A stretch of DNA of 64,000 nucleotides, from positions 1 to 64,000 of the forward strand of contig CAJFQQ010000006.1 of assembly GCA_904419145.1 (NCBI GenBank), read 5' to 3'. This document shows positions 42,040-50,941 of the stretch, piece by piece. This DNA is from an uncultured Oscillospiraceae bacterium. GTDB taxonomy: Bacteria > Bacillota > Clostridia > Oscillospirales > Oscillospiraceae. The notes beneath the pieces were generated by a model that searched no databases, was not told the DNA's origin, and was given only the letters and a program-made list of their open reading frames with translations. The position numbers and the translations under genes are program-made. The number at the start of each line of letters is the position of its first letter. Within the stretch, counting starts at the first letter, position 1.

Positions 42040-42531
42040 ATGCGGATCTATGGACTGGTACAGGACTCCATTGTGGACGGGCCCGGGTTCCGCTTTGTCT
42101 GCTTTGTCCAGGGCTGTACCCACCACTGCCCCGGCTGCCACAACCCGGACTCCCACGCCCCCGACGGCGGGAAAGAGATGTCCGTGGAGGAGGTGGGGGC
42201 GGAACTCCTGAAAAATCCAATGACCGACGGGCTGACCCTCTCCGGCGGGGAGCCCTTTCAGCAGGCGGAGGACTGCCTAGCGCTGGCCCGGCTGGCCCAC
42301 AGCCATGGAATGAATGTCTGGAGCTATACCGGCTACACCTACGAATTTCTCCGCAGCCAGGGGACGCCGGCCCAGCAGGCCCTTCTGGACGAGATCGACG
42401 TACTGGTGGACGGCCCCTTTTTGCTGGAGCGGCGGACCCTGTCCCTGCCCTGGCGGGGCAGCGACAACCAGCGCGTCATTGATCTCCGCGCCACCAGAGC
42501 CGCCGGCGAGGTCGTCCTCCGACCGGACTGA
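42040..42531 (+). CDS. nrdG: Anaerobic ribonucleotide reductase activase
   Basis: A 163-residue radical-SAM protein that generates the glycyl radical on NrdD. The 4Fe-4S cluster motif is CTHHCPGC (CxxxCxxC, about 26-33), preceded by DSIVDGPGFRFVCFVQG and followed by LTLSGGEPFQQ. ATG 42040 follows TAGGAGGG. It is in the usual place after nrdD except for the duplicated spacer. Confidence 0.95.
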   Translation: MRIYGLVQDSIVDGPGFRFVCFVQGCTHHCPGCHNPDSHAPDGGKEMSVEEVGAELLKNPMTDGLTLSGGEPFQQAEDCLALARLAHSHGMNVWSYTGYTYEFLRSQGTPAQQALLDEIDVLVDGPFLLERRTLSLPWRGSDNQRVIDLRATRAAGEVVLRPD

Positions 42532-42560
42532 TTTTCCCCGTTCCATTGTATAAAAGAAAA

Positions 42561-42600
42561 AGACCAGAGGCGCGGTATCACCGCGTCTCTGGCCTTTTTT
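42561..42600 (+). terminator. Terminator of the nrdDG operon
   Basis: GACCAGAG..CGCGG/CCGCG..TCTCTGGC hairpin followed by CTTTTTT. From here to 42761 nothing further is recognised. Confidence 0.75.
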
Positions 42601-42761
42601 CTGTGTCAGGCACGGGCCGACAACCCCCGGAAAGCTCTTGCTGCCCATTGCCGCAGGCCGCCGGGCATACCATGCGAGGCAGCGCAGGTCATCAGACATC
42701 CGCTGCGCTGGAAACAACACCAATCGTTCTACCTAGCTCAATTTCTCCAGGAAGTTTCTCT

Positions 42762-43454
42762 TTATTCCCCTTGCACAAGCCGGACCGGCACCGGCGCGTC
42801 GATCCGTACCTTCTCCGGCGTCACCACACAGTCGTAGGCATAGACCTCTACCCCGGCGGCAGCAGCCTCCCGCAGCGCAGCTCCAAAGGCGGGGTGTGTC
42901 CGGTCATTGGGCTGAAAGCAAGTACATCCCTTCATCTGGATGACAAAGAACACCGCCGCCCGGTATCCCTCGCCCACCGCCCGCGCCAGCTCCCGCAGGT
43001 GCTTTACCCCCCGCTCGGTGGGGGCGTCTGGGAAGCGGGCGATCCCGTCCTCCTCCAGCGTCACGCCTTTTACCTCTACGAAAAAGGGTCCGTCCGCCGT
43101 ATCCAGGCGGAAATCAAAGCGGGAGTCTCCGAACGTCACCTCCGGCCGGATCTGCTGAAGCCCCGGGCAGAAGTGCCCGGCCGCGGCCCACTCCCCAAAG
43201 AGCCGGTTCGGTGCCTGGGCATCCATATTGATCAGCAGGCTTCCTTTCTCCACCGCTACCAGGTCAAACCTTGTCCTGCGCTTTGGATTGTCCGACTGCT
43301 CCAGATATACAGTCGTCCCCGGCACCAGCAGCTCCCGGCAGCGGCCGGTATTCTTGACATGGCAGACCTCTGTCCGACCGCCCACCTCCACATGGGCAAT
43401 AAACCGATTGGGCCGCTCCAAAAAACGGCCGGCCGCAATGCTGTGATAGTCCAT
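42762..43454 (-). CDS. sfsA: SfsA-family sugar fermentation stimulation protein
   Basis: A 230-residue SfsA: RFIAHVEVGGRTEVCHVKNT, GRCRELLVPGTTVYLEQS, FFVEVKGVTLEEDGIARFPD and VFFVIQMKGCTCFQPNDRTH. The second half has a PD-(D/E)XK-like nuclease core (E-VKG). The biochemical role is unsettled; it was first linked to maltose metabolism and DNA binding in E. coli. ATG 43454 is preceded by GAGAGGA; the 37-codon longer frame is not supported. Confidence 0.92.
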   Translation of the reverse strand: MDYHSIAAGRFLERPNRFIAHVEVGGRTEVCHVKNTGRCRELLVPGTTVYLEQSDNPKRRTRFDLVAVEKGSLLINMDAQAPNRLFGEWAAAGHFCPGLQQIRPEVTFGDSRFDFRLDTADGPFFVEVKGVTLEEDGIARFPDAPTERGVKHLRELARAVGEGYRAAVFFVIQMKGCTCFQPNDRTHPAFGAALREAAAAGVEVYAYDCVVTPEKVRIDAPVPVRLVQGE

Positions 43455-43551
43455 GGTATCCGTCCTCTCTCTGTTCTTGCTCTCACTATACCATATCGAT
43501 AGAAAATGGAAAAGGACAATCCATAATTCTCTGAAAACTGCGTAAAACCTA

Positions 43552-43580
43552 TTGAATTTTTTCACAGTAATTGGTATACT
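43552..43580 (+). promoter_or_regulatory. Promoter of the decarboxylase operon
   Basis: TTGAAT (43552-43557), 17 bases, TATACT (43575-43580), 69 bases upstream of the OadG-type gene. Confidence 0.65.
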
Positions 43581-43648
43581 AATTTTATCTTAATTATATT
43601 GGAGAGTATGCGATTTCTCCAGGAAAACACAAGAAGAGGAGGACCTTT

Positions 43649-43969
43649 ATGAGCCCTATGACCATCACAGTAGGTGCTGTTACAACGGATCAATTAGCCA
43701 CCTTGGCTGTTGTTGGTATTGTTGTCAACGCAGTGGTCGGAATCATCATTGCCGCGCTGATTTACGCTGTACTGCGCCGCTTGCGGAGTGCAGGCGGTAC
43801 TGCGCCTGTGCAGGTGCAGGCAGCCCCCGCTCCTGTGAGCGCCGTTCCAGCCGTGGCGGAGCCGATTCCAAACCGGCAGGCGATGATTGCCGCAATCTCC
43901 GCCGTCATCGCGGAAGAGCTCGGAACCGATATTTCCGCAATCCGCATTTTGTCTGTCAAAAAAGTTTGA
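43649..43969 (+). CDS. OadG-type gamma subunit of a Na+-pumping decarboxylase
   Basis: A 106-residue protein with one membrane helix at about 16-43 (LATLAVVGIVVNAVVGIIIA, then ALIYAVLRRL), an Ala/Pro linker, and a small C-terminal domain (MIAAISAVIAEELGTDISAI). This is the shape of gamma subunits of oxaloacetate, methylmalonyl-CoA or glutaconyl-CoA decarboxylases, which anchor the complex. ATG 43649 follows GAGGAGG. First gene of a three-gene set. Confidence 0.8.
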   Translation: MSPMTITVGAVTTDQLATLAVVGIVVNAVVGIIIAALIYAVLRRLRSAGGTAPVQVQAAPAPVSAVPAVAEPIPNRQAMIAAISAVIAEELGTDISAIRILSVKKV

Positions 43970-43992
43970 TAAGAAAAGAGAGGTAAAGCGAA

Positions 43993-44376
43993 ATGAAAAA
44001 GTACAGAGTCAATGTTAACGGCACTGTGTATGAGGTCACCCTGGAGGTCATGGATGGTGTCGCTCCCGCTTCTGTCCCGACCACTGCAGCCCCTGCTCCC
44101 GCATCTGCTGCTCCGGCTCCGGCGCCCGCGCCAGCCCCCGCCCCGGCCGCTGTCCCCGCCGACGGGGAGAAGGTTACCGCCCCTATGCCCGGCACTATTT
44201 TATCTGTCAATGTACAAAACGGTGCATCTGTTAAGAAGGGTGATGTTTTGATGATCCTGGAAGCCATGAAAATGGAAAATGAGATCATGTCCCCTTGTGA
44301 TGGAACTGTCCTGTCTGTGAATACCTCCAAAGGTTCGGCGGTGGAATCCGGCACCCTGTTGTGTGTGATTGGATGA
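43993..44376 (+). CDS. Biotin carboxyl carrier protein of the decarboxylase
   Basis: A 127-residue protein: an N-terminal strand region, a long Ala/Pro linker (about 28-55), and a biotinyl domain with the biotin-accepting lysine in LEAMKMENEIMSP. It carries CO2 between the carboxyltransferase (next gene) and a membrane decarboxylase. AGAGGTAAAG precedes the ATG. Confidence 0.9.
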   Translation: MKKYRVNVNGTVYEVTLEVMDGVAPASVPTTAAPAPASAAPAPAPAPAPAPAAVPADGEKVTAPMPGTILSVNVQNGASVKKGDVLMILEAMKMENEIMSPCDGTVLSVNTSKGSAVESGTLLCVIG

Positions 44377-44442
44377 TTCTTGTTTGCTTCTCCAAACACG
44401 CCCCCGCTTACACCTTGTCCATTCGAAAGGAGGAAAATGGAT

Positions 44443-45921
44443 ATGGAAACTATGGAATTTTTATCCAATAAACCGTTGAAAATCACGGATACCATCCTGC
44501 GCGACGCCCACCAGTCCCAGGCTGCCACCCGCATGACCATCGAGGACATGCTCCCGGCCTGTGAGATTCTGGACTCCATCGGCTACTACAGCCTGGAGTG
44601 CTGGGGCGGCGCCACCTTTGACGTCTGTATGCGCTTTCTGAAGGAGGACCCCTGGGAGCGTCTGCGGACGCTGCGCAAGCATCTGCCCAACACCAAGCTG
44701 CAGATGCTCTTCCGCGGCCAGAACATTCTGGGCTACAAGCACTATGCTGACGACGTGGTGGACGCCTTCTGCCGCAAGAGCGTGGAGAACGGCATCGACA
44801 TTATCCGCATTTTTGATGCACTCAACGACGTGCGCAACCTGGAGCAGGCCATCAAGTCCACCAAGAAGTACGGAGGCCAGGTGGAGGCCACCCTCAGCTA
44901 CACCATCTCCCCCATCCACGACGAGGATTACTTCGTCAAGCTGGCCAAGGAGCTGGAGCAGATGGGCGCGGATACCCTGTGCATCAAGGATATGGCAAAC
45001 CTCCTGCTCCCCATGGAGGCATACTCCCTGGTCAAGCGTCTGAAGGAGAGTGTGGATATGCCCATCCACCTCCACACCCACAACACCACCGGTACCGGCG
45101 ACATGGTCTATCTGATGGCCGCCTACGCCGGGGTGGATATCGTGGATACCGCTCTGAGCCCCCTGGCCAATGGTACCGCTCAGCCCGCCACTGAGTCCCT
45201 GGTGGCCACGCTGAAGGGCACCGTCCGGGATACCGGCTTGGACCTCAACAAGATGTCCGACGCCGCCGTCCACTTCCGCAAGGTGGCCCAGCGGCTGAAG
45301 GATACCGGCGCTCTGGATCCCAAGGTGCTGAATGTGGACACCAACACGCTGCTCTACCAGGTGCCCGGCGGTATGCTCTCCAACCTCATCAGCCAGCTCA
45401 AGCAGGCTGGCAAGGAGGACAAGTACTACGACGTGCTGGCGGAGGTCCCCCGCGTCCGCGAGGACTACGGCTATCCCCCGCTGGTGACTCCCTCCTCCCA
45501 GATCGTGGGCACCCAGGCGGTGATGAACGTGATCATGGGCGAGCGGTACAAGACCTTTACCAAGGAGTCCCGTGCCATGCTGAAGGGCGAGTACGGTGCC
45601 CTGCCCGGCAAGGTCAACGAGGAGGTCCGTGCCAAGGCCAACATCAAGCCGGAGGACGTGATTACCTGCCGTCCCGCCGACCTGCTGGAGCCGGAGCTGG
45701 ACAAGTACCGCGAGCAGTTTAAGGACATCGCCAAGAGCGACGAGGATGTTCTGAGCCTGGCCCTGTTCCCCCAGGTGGCCGAGAAGTTCATCAAGTGGAG
45801 GGATGGCCCCCACGATGAGCCGGCCGCTGAGGCAGCCCCGGCAGCGGCAGCTCCCGCCCCCCAGGCCTCTGCCGATCCCAATGCTGTGCGGGAACTCTAT
45901 GTGGAGGACCGCAGCATCTAA
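44443..45921 (+). CDS. Oxaloacetate decarboxylase alpha / pyruvate carboxylase subunit B-type carboxyltransferase
   Basis: A 492-residue carboxyltransferase: a TIM-barrel starting ITDTILRDAHQSQAATRMT with metal ligands in LHTHNTTGTGDM and CIKDMANLL, followed by the conserved PYC/OADA helical domain (VPGGMLSNLISQLKQ). It ends in an Ala/Pro-rich tail without a biotin domain, so biotin comes from the separate carrier protein. ATG 44443 is nine bases from AAAGGAGG; ATG 44437 is too close. No beta (membrane pump) subunit is in the window. Confidence 0.9.
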   Translation: METMEFLSNKPLKITDTILRDAHQSQAATRMTIEDMLPACEILDSIGYYSLECWGGATFDVCMRFLKEDPWERLRTLRKHLPNTKLQMLFRGQNILGYKHYADDVVDAFCRKSVENGIDIIRIFDALNDVRNLEQAIKSTKKYGGQVEATLSYTISPIHDEDYFVKLAKELEQMGADTLCIKDMANLLLPMEAYSLVKRLKESVDMPIHLHTHNTTGTGDMVYLMAAYAGVDIVDTALSPLANGTAQPATESLVATLKGTVRDTGLDLNKMSDAAVHFRKVAQRLKDTGALDPKVLNVDTNTLLYQVPGGMLSNLISQLKQAGKEDKYYDVLAEVPRVREDYGYPPLVTPSSQIVGTQAVMNVIMGERYKTFTKESRAMLKGEYGALPGKVNEEVRAKANIKPEDVITCRPADLLEPELDKYREQFKDIAKSDEDVLSLALFPQVAEKFIKWRDGPHDEPAAEAAPAAAAPAPQASADPNAVRELYVEDRSI

Positions 45922-45948
45922 GACACTTTTCCCTGTTCATGGCAGCAA

Positions 45949-45980
45949 AGCGGCGTACCGCAGCATTGCGGTACGCCGCT
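45949..45980. terminator. Terminator between the carboxyltransferase and ldh genes
   Basis: AGCGGCGTACCGCA/TGCGGTACGCCGCT perfect 14-bp stem followed by CTTTTTT. Convergent genes flank it. Confidence 0.8.
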
Positions 45981-46031
45981 CTTTTTTGCCTGTTTGCGGA
46001 AAAACATCCGGCCTACGAGGATCGATCTTCT

Positions 46032-46976
46032 CTAAAGTTCCATTTCCCGGATGACCTGTTGCAGCTGCTGGGCAGAACATTCCAGCGCCCGGCGCTCCCC
46101 CTGGTCCAGCGGGATCTCCAGCACCTGCTCCAGTCCGTTTCGCCCGATGATGGAGGGGATACTGAGGCACAGCCCCTGGAGATCATACTGCCCCTCCAGC
46201 AGGACAGACACCGGCAGAACCGCCCGCTCATCCTTCACAATGCTGTCAGCAATGCGGGCTACCGCCATGGCAATGCCGTAGTAGGTGGCGCCCTTTCTGT
46301 CGATGATCTCGTAGGCGCTGTCCCGGACTCCCTCATAGATCTCCTGGAGCGCTGTCTGTGCGCCCTTTTGTCCCTGGAGCTGGAAAAAGGCCGGCAGGTC
46401 CACTCCGGACACATTGGCCCCGCTCCACACCGCCAGCTCGCTGTCCCCGTGTTCCCCGATGATAAAGGCGTGGACGCTGCGGCTGTCCACCCGGAGGCGC
46501 TCCCCCAGCAGGTATTTCAGCCGCGCCGTATCCAGCACCGTGCCGGAGCCGATGACCCGGCGCTTGGGATAGCCGGAAATCCGGTATGCGGCGTAGGTCA
46601 GCACATCCACCGGGTTGCTGACAATGAGCAGGATCCCCTCAAAGCCGCGGCTGGTGATCTGCGGAATGATATTTTTCAAAATCGCCACATTTTTTCCGAT
46701 GAGATCCAGCCGTGTCTCTCCCTGCTTCTGGTTGACGCCGGCGGTAATGACCACCAGCGCACAGTCCCCGATATCGTCGTAAGTCCCTGCCCGGATATCC
46801 ATGGAGGCAATGTAGGGCAGACCATGGCTGAGGTCCATGGCCTCCCCCTCCGCCTTTGCCCCGTCCACATCGAGGAGCACCATCTCTGTAAACAGCCCCC
46901 GCTGCATCAGGCTGAAGGCGATGGAGGATCCCACAAACCCACAGCCGATGATGGCCACCTTTCTCGGGTTGGTCAT
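46032..46976 (-). CDS. ldh: L-lactate dehydrogenase
   Basis: A 314-residue NAD-dependent LDH/MDH family enzyme: KVAIIGCGFVGSSIAFSLMQ, ITAGVNQKQGETRLDLIGKN (specificity-loop Gln before the Arg, as in LDH), VSNPVDVLTY, IGSGTVLDTARLKYLLG, and the catalytic His in FIIGEHGDSELAVWS. It regenerates NAD+ in fermentation and is a typical Rex target. GGAAAGGAGAAG precedes the ATG. Confidence 0.92.
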   Translation of the reverse strand: MTNPRKVAIIGCGFVGSSIAFSLMQRGLFTEMVLLDVDGAKAEGEAMDLSHGLPYIASMDIRAGTYDDIGDCALVVITAGVNQKQGETRLDLIGKNVAILKNIIPQITSRGFEGILLIVSNPVDVLTYAAYRISGYPKRRVIGSGTVLDTARLKYLLGERLRVDSRSVHAFIIGEHGDSELAVWSGANVSGVDLPAFFQLQGQKGAQTALQEIYEGVRDSAYEIIDRKGATYYGIAMAVARIADSIVKDERAVLPVSVLLEGQYDLQGLCLSIPSIIGRNGLEQVLEIPLDQGERRALECSAQQLQQVIREMEL

Positions 46977-47045
46977 ACCGTGCTTCTCCTTTCCAATCTT
47001 TTTATGCCTGTCCTATTATGCCCATGACTCCAGATTCTATCAGTA

Positions 47046-47081
47046 AAAAGAGAGGGCCGATTGGAAAAGGCCCTCTCTTTT
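47046..47081 (-). terminator. Terminator of the dpaAB operon
   Basis: AAAAGAGAGGGCC/GGCCCTCTCTTTT, T-rich on the minus strand, immediately after the dpaB stop codon. Confidence 0.8.
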
Positions 47082-47082
47082 G

Positions 47083-47661
47083 TCACTGCCGCAGCAGGAT
47101 AGGCTGGAGCTGCCGGCCCTCCAGCGCAGCCTCGATGGCGGGGACGATCTGGGAGAAATCCGCCACCAGGGAACAGGGCTTCTTGACCGGGTCATCCTGC
47201 CCAAAGGGAACAAAAAAGTAGTTCTTTCGGTTCAGAAGCTCCCCGATGTTCTTTGCCCCGCCGGAGAGGCCGTCGTTGCTGGCCAGGGCCAGCACCACTG
47301 GGCGCCCGTTTCGCAGGTGGGCCTTGGCCGCCATGGTCACCGGGCCGTCTGTGATGCCTGCCGCCAGCTTTGCCGCTGTGTTTCCCGTGCACGGCGCGAT
47401 CACCAGCACATCCAGCAGCGCCTTGGGGCCGATAGGCTCCGCCTCCCGGATGGTGGAGATACACTCCCGTCCGGTCAGCGCCTGAACACGCTCTGCAAGG
47501 TCCCTGGCCGTGCCGAACCGGGTATCCGTGTCGCGGCTGCTCTCTGACAGAATGGGGACCACGGTGTCATAGACCTCCGTCAGATGCGCCAGTTCCTCCA
47601 GGACCTTGCTGTGGGTGCAGAAGGAGCCGCAGATGGCAAAGCCGACTCGTATGTGTTTCAA
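47083..47661 (-). CDS. dpaB: Dipicolinate synthase subunit B
   Basis: A 192-residue flavoprotein-like subunit (VGFAICGSFCTHSKVLEELA; VIAPCTGNTAAKLAAGITDG; PVVLALASNDGLSGGAKNIG). With DpaA it converts dihydrodipicolinate to dipicolinic acid, the calcium chelator of the spore core, in the mother cell late in sporulation. This supports an endospore-forming host and fits the presence of sigK. Five bases after dpaA. Confidence 0.94.
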   Translation of the reverse strand: MKHIRVGFAICGSFCTHSKVLEELAHLTEVYDTVVPILSESSRDTDTRFGTARDLAERVQALTGRECISTIREAEPIGPKALLDVLVIAPCTGNTAAKLAAGITDGPVTMAAKAHLRNGRPVVLALASNDGLSGGAKNIGELLNRKNYFFVPFGQDDPVKKPCSLVADFSQIVPAIEAALEGRQLQPILLRQ

Positions 47662-47667
47662 CTGCTT

Positions 47668-48522
47668 TCACCCCCGCTCTTCCATAATATGATAGATTGC
47701 GTCGCGGATCACGTTTGCCGCCGTGAGGGGGGCGACCTTGCCGGGCAGCGCTCTGGCCCAGATGGCCCGCACCTCCAGCGCCTCCGCCACGCCAAAGTCC
47801 ACACCGCCGGGCTCAGAGGCCAGATCGATCACAACGCAGCCCGCCTTCAGCTCCTCCAGCAGCGCTCGGCCCAGGATCCTCGCCGGCGCTGTGTTGAAAA
47901 TCAGGTCAAACTCGCCGAGCTTCCCCGCAAGGCGCTCGGTGTGGAGGGCCTGACAGCCCTCGGCATCGATCCAGGCCAGGTCGCTGAAACGCCGCGCGGA
48001 TACCGTCACCAGCGCGCCCAGCCCCGCCAGATCCCGGGCCAGCACTCTGCCGATGCGGCCATGGCCGATGACCAGGGCCTTTGCCCCGTGGATGGTACGC
48101 TCTGTGGCCTCCATGGCCGCCTGGATGGCCCCCTCCGCGGTGGGGACGGCGTTCCCCACCTGGACCTCCTCCCGATCGAAGTAGTCGATCAGGTCCACCC
48201 CGGCTTTCTCGGCCTGCTTGCGCAGGGCCTTTTTAATCGTTCCGCCGCAGACCAGCTGCCGGCGGCTGTCCAGCAGCGGCCACAGGTCCTCCAGCGCGAG
48301 CTTGGAGGACGAGAGTGGACGGTACAGAGTGGTGCCGTCCATCGAGACAGGCAGCGGCAGGATCACCACATCCGCTGTCACCGCCTGCTCCAGGGAGGAC
48401 TGCTCCAACCCTGCCACGCTGTCGAACCCGTCGATGTACACCTGCGCCCCGTCCTGCCGCAGCAGCTCTGCCAGCCGCAGCTGGCGCCGGTCGCCGCCCA
48501 GGACGGCATATGCTGTTTGCAT
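47668..48522 (-). CDS. dpaA: Dipicolinate synthase subunit A
   Basis: A 284-residue subunit with an N-terminal domain (YAVLGGDRRQLRLAELLRQD), a catalytic-type region PLPVSMDGTTLYRPLS, and an NAD(P) domain (ALVIGHGRIGRVLARDLAGL). ATG 48522 is nine bases from AGAGGGGG; the GTG at 48528 is too close. Together with dpaB it forms a two-gene operon ended by a terminator. Confidence 0.94.
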   Translation of the reverse strand: MQTAYAVLGGDRRQLRLAELLRQDGAQVYIDGFDSVAGLEQSSLEQAVTADVVILPLPVSMDGTTLYRPLSSSKLALEDLWPLLDSRRQLVCGGTIKKALRKQAEKAGVDLIDYFDREEVQVGNAVPTAEGAIQAAMEATERTIHGAKALVIGHGRIGRVLARDLAGLGALVTVSARRFSDLAWIDAEGCQALHTERLAGKLGEFDLIFNTAPARILGRALLEELKAGCVVIDLASEPGGVDFGVAEALEVRAIWARALPGKVAPLTAANVIRDAIYHIMEERG

Positions 48523-48576
48523 TGTCACATTCCCCCTCTGTGACTATGTTATGCCGCCCTTGGCAATGGGTGAAAG

Positions 48577-48602
48577 AGCGCCCCGGATTACTCCGGGGCG
48601 CT
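48577..48602 (-). terminator. Terminator of the cca-nfo operon
   Basis: AGCGCCCCGG/CCGGGGCGCT with a 6-base loop, followed by CTTTCA on the minus strand, 15 bases after the endonuclease IV stop. Confidence 0.7.
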
Positions 48603-48617
48603 TGTTCCATCTGTGGT

Positions 48618-49457
48618 TCAGTTTTCCCCGCACAAAGCGCGCAGGCGGGCGATCTCCTGTCCGTGGCCCGCGTCGTCGTTGGGGGTCTCCAGTACAAAGG
48701 GGAGTGCGGACAGCCTGGGGTGGTTCATCAGGGTCACAAAGAAAGGTTCTCCCAGCGTTCCCTCTCCAATGCGGGCGTGGCGGTCCTTCCGGGCGCCCAT
48801 GGGATTCTGGCTGTCGTTGATATGGATGGCGTGCAGGCGCTCCAGCCCAACCACCCGGTCAAATTCCTCCAGCACGTCGTCCAGGTGGCCGAGGAGGTCA
48901 TAGCCCGCGTCGGACATATGGCAGGTATCCATGCAGACCCCAATCCGGTCCTGGCAGTCCACCTGGTCGATGATGGCCCGCAGCTCCTCGAACCGTCCGC
49001 CGATCTCGGTGCCCTTCCCCGCCATGGTCTCCAGCAGCACCACCGTTTTCTGCTCCGGACGGATGACGGCGTTGAGCATGGCGGCGATCTGGGCACAGCC
49101 GGTCTCCACGCCCTGTCCCACGTGGCTGCCGGGGTGGAAGTTATAGTAATTGCCCGGAAGATGCTCCATCAGGGCCAGATCCCCCGCCATCATCTCCGCC
49201 GCCAGGCCGCGAATTCCCTCGTCCTTGGAGCAGGCGTTCATAATATAGGGGGCATGGGCCACCAGCGGGCCGAAATCGTGCTCCACCAGCAGCTGACGGA
49301 GCCGCTCCAGATCTGCCGGGTTCAGGGGCTTGGCCTTGGATCCCCTGGGATTTCGGCAGAAAAACTGAAAGGTATTGGCCCCAATCTTCAGGGCGGTCTG
49401 TCCCATTTGATAAAATCCGGTTGCGCTGGACAGGTGCGCGCCAATATAATGGTTCAT
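48618..49457 (-). CDS. nfo: Endonuclease IV
   Basis: A 279-residue AP endonuclease with the TIM-barrel zinc-site motifs: IGAHLSSATGFYQ, GSHVG (metal His), LLETMAGKGTEIG, GVCMDTCHMSDAGYD, and HINDSQNPMGARKDRHARIG. It repairs abasic sites and fits the DNA-protection needs of a spore former. ATG 49457 overlaps the cca stop (ATGA). Confidence 0.94.
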   Translation of the reverse strand: MNHYIGAHLSSATGFYQMGQTALKIGANTFQFFCRNPRGSKAKPLNPADLERLRQLLVEHDFGPLVAHAPYIMNACSKDEGIRGLAAEMMAGDLALMEHLPGNYYNFHPGSHVGQGVETGCAQIAAMLNAVIRPEQKTVVLLETMAGKGTEIGGRFEELRAIIDQVDCQDRIGVCMDTCHMSDAGYDLLGHLDDVLEEFDRVVGLERLHAIHINDSQNPMGARKDRHARIGEGTLGEPFFVTLMNHPRLSALPFVLETPNDDAGHGQEIARLRALCGEN

Positions 49458-50776
49458 AGCAGTTTCTCCTTTACATACAGGAGGAGCAGCTCCCTGTCGT
49501 TGGGGAGCTTCCCCTCCACCACCTGGTCCAGCAGCGCGTCCAGGGCCTCCCCCACCGCCCGGCCGGATAGGCCCAGGGCCAGCAGGTCGCCGCCCTTCAC
49601 CGCCATCTGCCTGAGGGAGAAGCACTGCTGCTCCTGGAGCACCACCTCCAGCAACTGCTCCAGCTGGGTGATATGCGCCTGCCGCCCCAGATAGGCCGGG
49701 TGCTGCGCCAGGTTATCGCCCCGCTTGACCTGCAGGAGCCGCCGCAGATCGGTCTCCCCCAGCCGCCGCAGCTGCCGGCGGATGCCTTTCTCCGTGAGGG
49801 GGATCTCCACATCGTGCCAGCGCACCAGGCGCTCCACGGTCTCGCTGGTGTGCCGGTCCAGACGCAGCCGCTGACAGACCCGCTGGGCAATCTCCGCGCT
49901 GGCCTTTCCGTGGTTGTAAAAATGCCCTACCCCCGCTTCATCCAGGAAGAAGGTCTCCGGCTTTCCCAGGTCATGGAGCAGCAGGACAAAGCGTACAATG
50001 GGGTCCGGCGGCACCGCGGCCAGCGCCCGGACGCTGTGCTCCCACACGTCAAAGCAGTGGTGGGGATTGTGCTGCTGAAATCCGACGGCCGGCGCGATCT
50101 CCGGGATCACCACCGCCAGCACATCGGCATACTCCAGTAAAATGTCTGCCGCGGCCCTGCCGCAGAGCAGCTTCTTCAGCTCCACGGCGATCCGCTCCAC
50201 CGCGATCTCCCCCAGGAGTGCCCGGTGGCGGTGGAGGGCGCCGGCGGTGGGGCCGTCTACCGCCAGACCCAGCGTGGCCGCAAAGCGGAGGCCCCGCATG
50301 ATGCGCAGGGCGTCCTCCGTCAAGCGGCGGTCCGGGTCGCCCACGCACCGCAGCAGCTCATACCGGAGATCCTCCTGTCCACCGAAGGGGTCGATCAGGC
50401 GGCCGCCGCGGTCCATAGCCATGGCGTTAACGGTAAAATCCCGCCGAGACAGGTCCTCCTCCAGAGAGGCGGTAAACTCTACATGGTCCGGATGCCGGCT
50501 GTCCCGGTAGTTTCCGTCCCGCCGGAAGGTGGTGACCTCGAAGCGGCAGCCATCCAGAGACACGGTGACCGTGCCGTGCTGCAGTCCGGTGGGCAGCGCA
50601 TCCGGAGCAAACAGCTCCAGTACCTGCTCCGGCCGGGCGGAGGTGGCGGCATCCCAGTCCACCGGCTGCCGCCCCATCAGCAGATCCCGCACACAGCCCC
50701 CCACCAGATAGGCCGCAAAGCCCGCCGCCTCCAGACGTACCAGCAGCGCATGGACTTGTTGTGGAAATTCCGGCAT
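49454..50776 (-). CDS. cca: CCA tRNA nucleotidyltransferase
   Basis: A 440-residue class-II CCA enzyme: AYLVGGCVRDLLMGRQPVDW with the catalytic DxD region (DWDAAT), HGTVTVSLDGCRFEVTTFRR, RRDFTVNAMAMD, EDALRIMRGLRFAATLGL, then an HD domain (LLHDLGKPETFF; FYNHGKAS). It builds or repairs tRNA 3' CCA ends. It lies upstream of nfo with a four-base overlap. Confidence 0.94.
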   Translation of the reverse strand: MPEFPQQVHALLVRLEAAGFAAYLVGGCVRDLLMGRQPVDWDAATSARPEQVLELFAPDALPTGLQHGTVTVSLDGCRFEVTTFRRDGNYRDSRHPDHVEFTASLEEDLSRRDFTVNAMAMDRGGRLIDPFGGQEDLRYELLRCVGDPDRRLTEDALRIMRGLRFAATLGLAVDGPTAGALHRHRALLGEIAVERIAVELKKLLCGRAAADILLEYADVLAVVIPEIAPAVGFQQHNPHHCFDVWEHSVRALAAVPPDPIVRFVLLLHDLGKPETFFLDEAGVGHFYNHGKASAEIAQRVCQRLRLDRHTSETVERLVRWHDVEIPLTEKGIRRQLRRLGETDLRRLLQVKRGDNLAQHPAYLGRQAHITQLEQLLEVVLQEQQCFSLRQMAVKGGDLLALGLSGRAVGEALDALLDQVVEGKLPNDRELLLLYVKEKLL

Positions 50777-50855
50777 GAGACGGCCCCCCCCTTTGTCATT
50801 ATAATCCTGCTAAAATATGGGCAAAATACTCCCGGTATCATAGTCAGGTTACCAG

Positions 50856-50884
50856 TTGCATAATTCGTTTGTTCATATTATAAT
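50856..50884 (+). promoter_or_regulatory. murC promoter
   Basis: TTGCAT (50856-50861), 17 bases, TATAAT (50879-50884), 58 bases upstream of murC. Confidence 0.65.
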
Positions 50885-50941
50885 AATTGAGTTGCAAAAT
50901 AGCAAATACCGGCGGATTTCCGCCTTTTTGGAGGAACATCT

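Noticed and set aside
49458..49625. 56-codon extension of endonuclease IV
   Set aside because: It lies wholly inside cca in another frame; the ATG at 49457 with an AAAGGAG site gives the canonical N-terminus.
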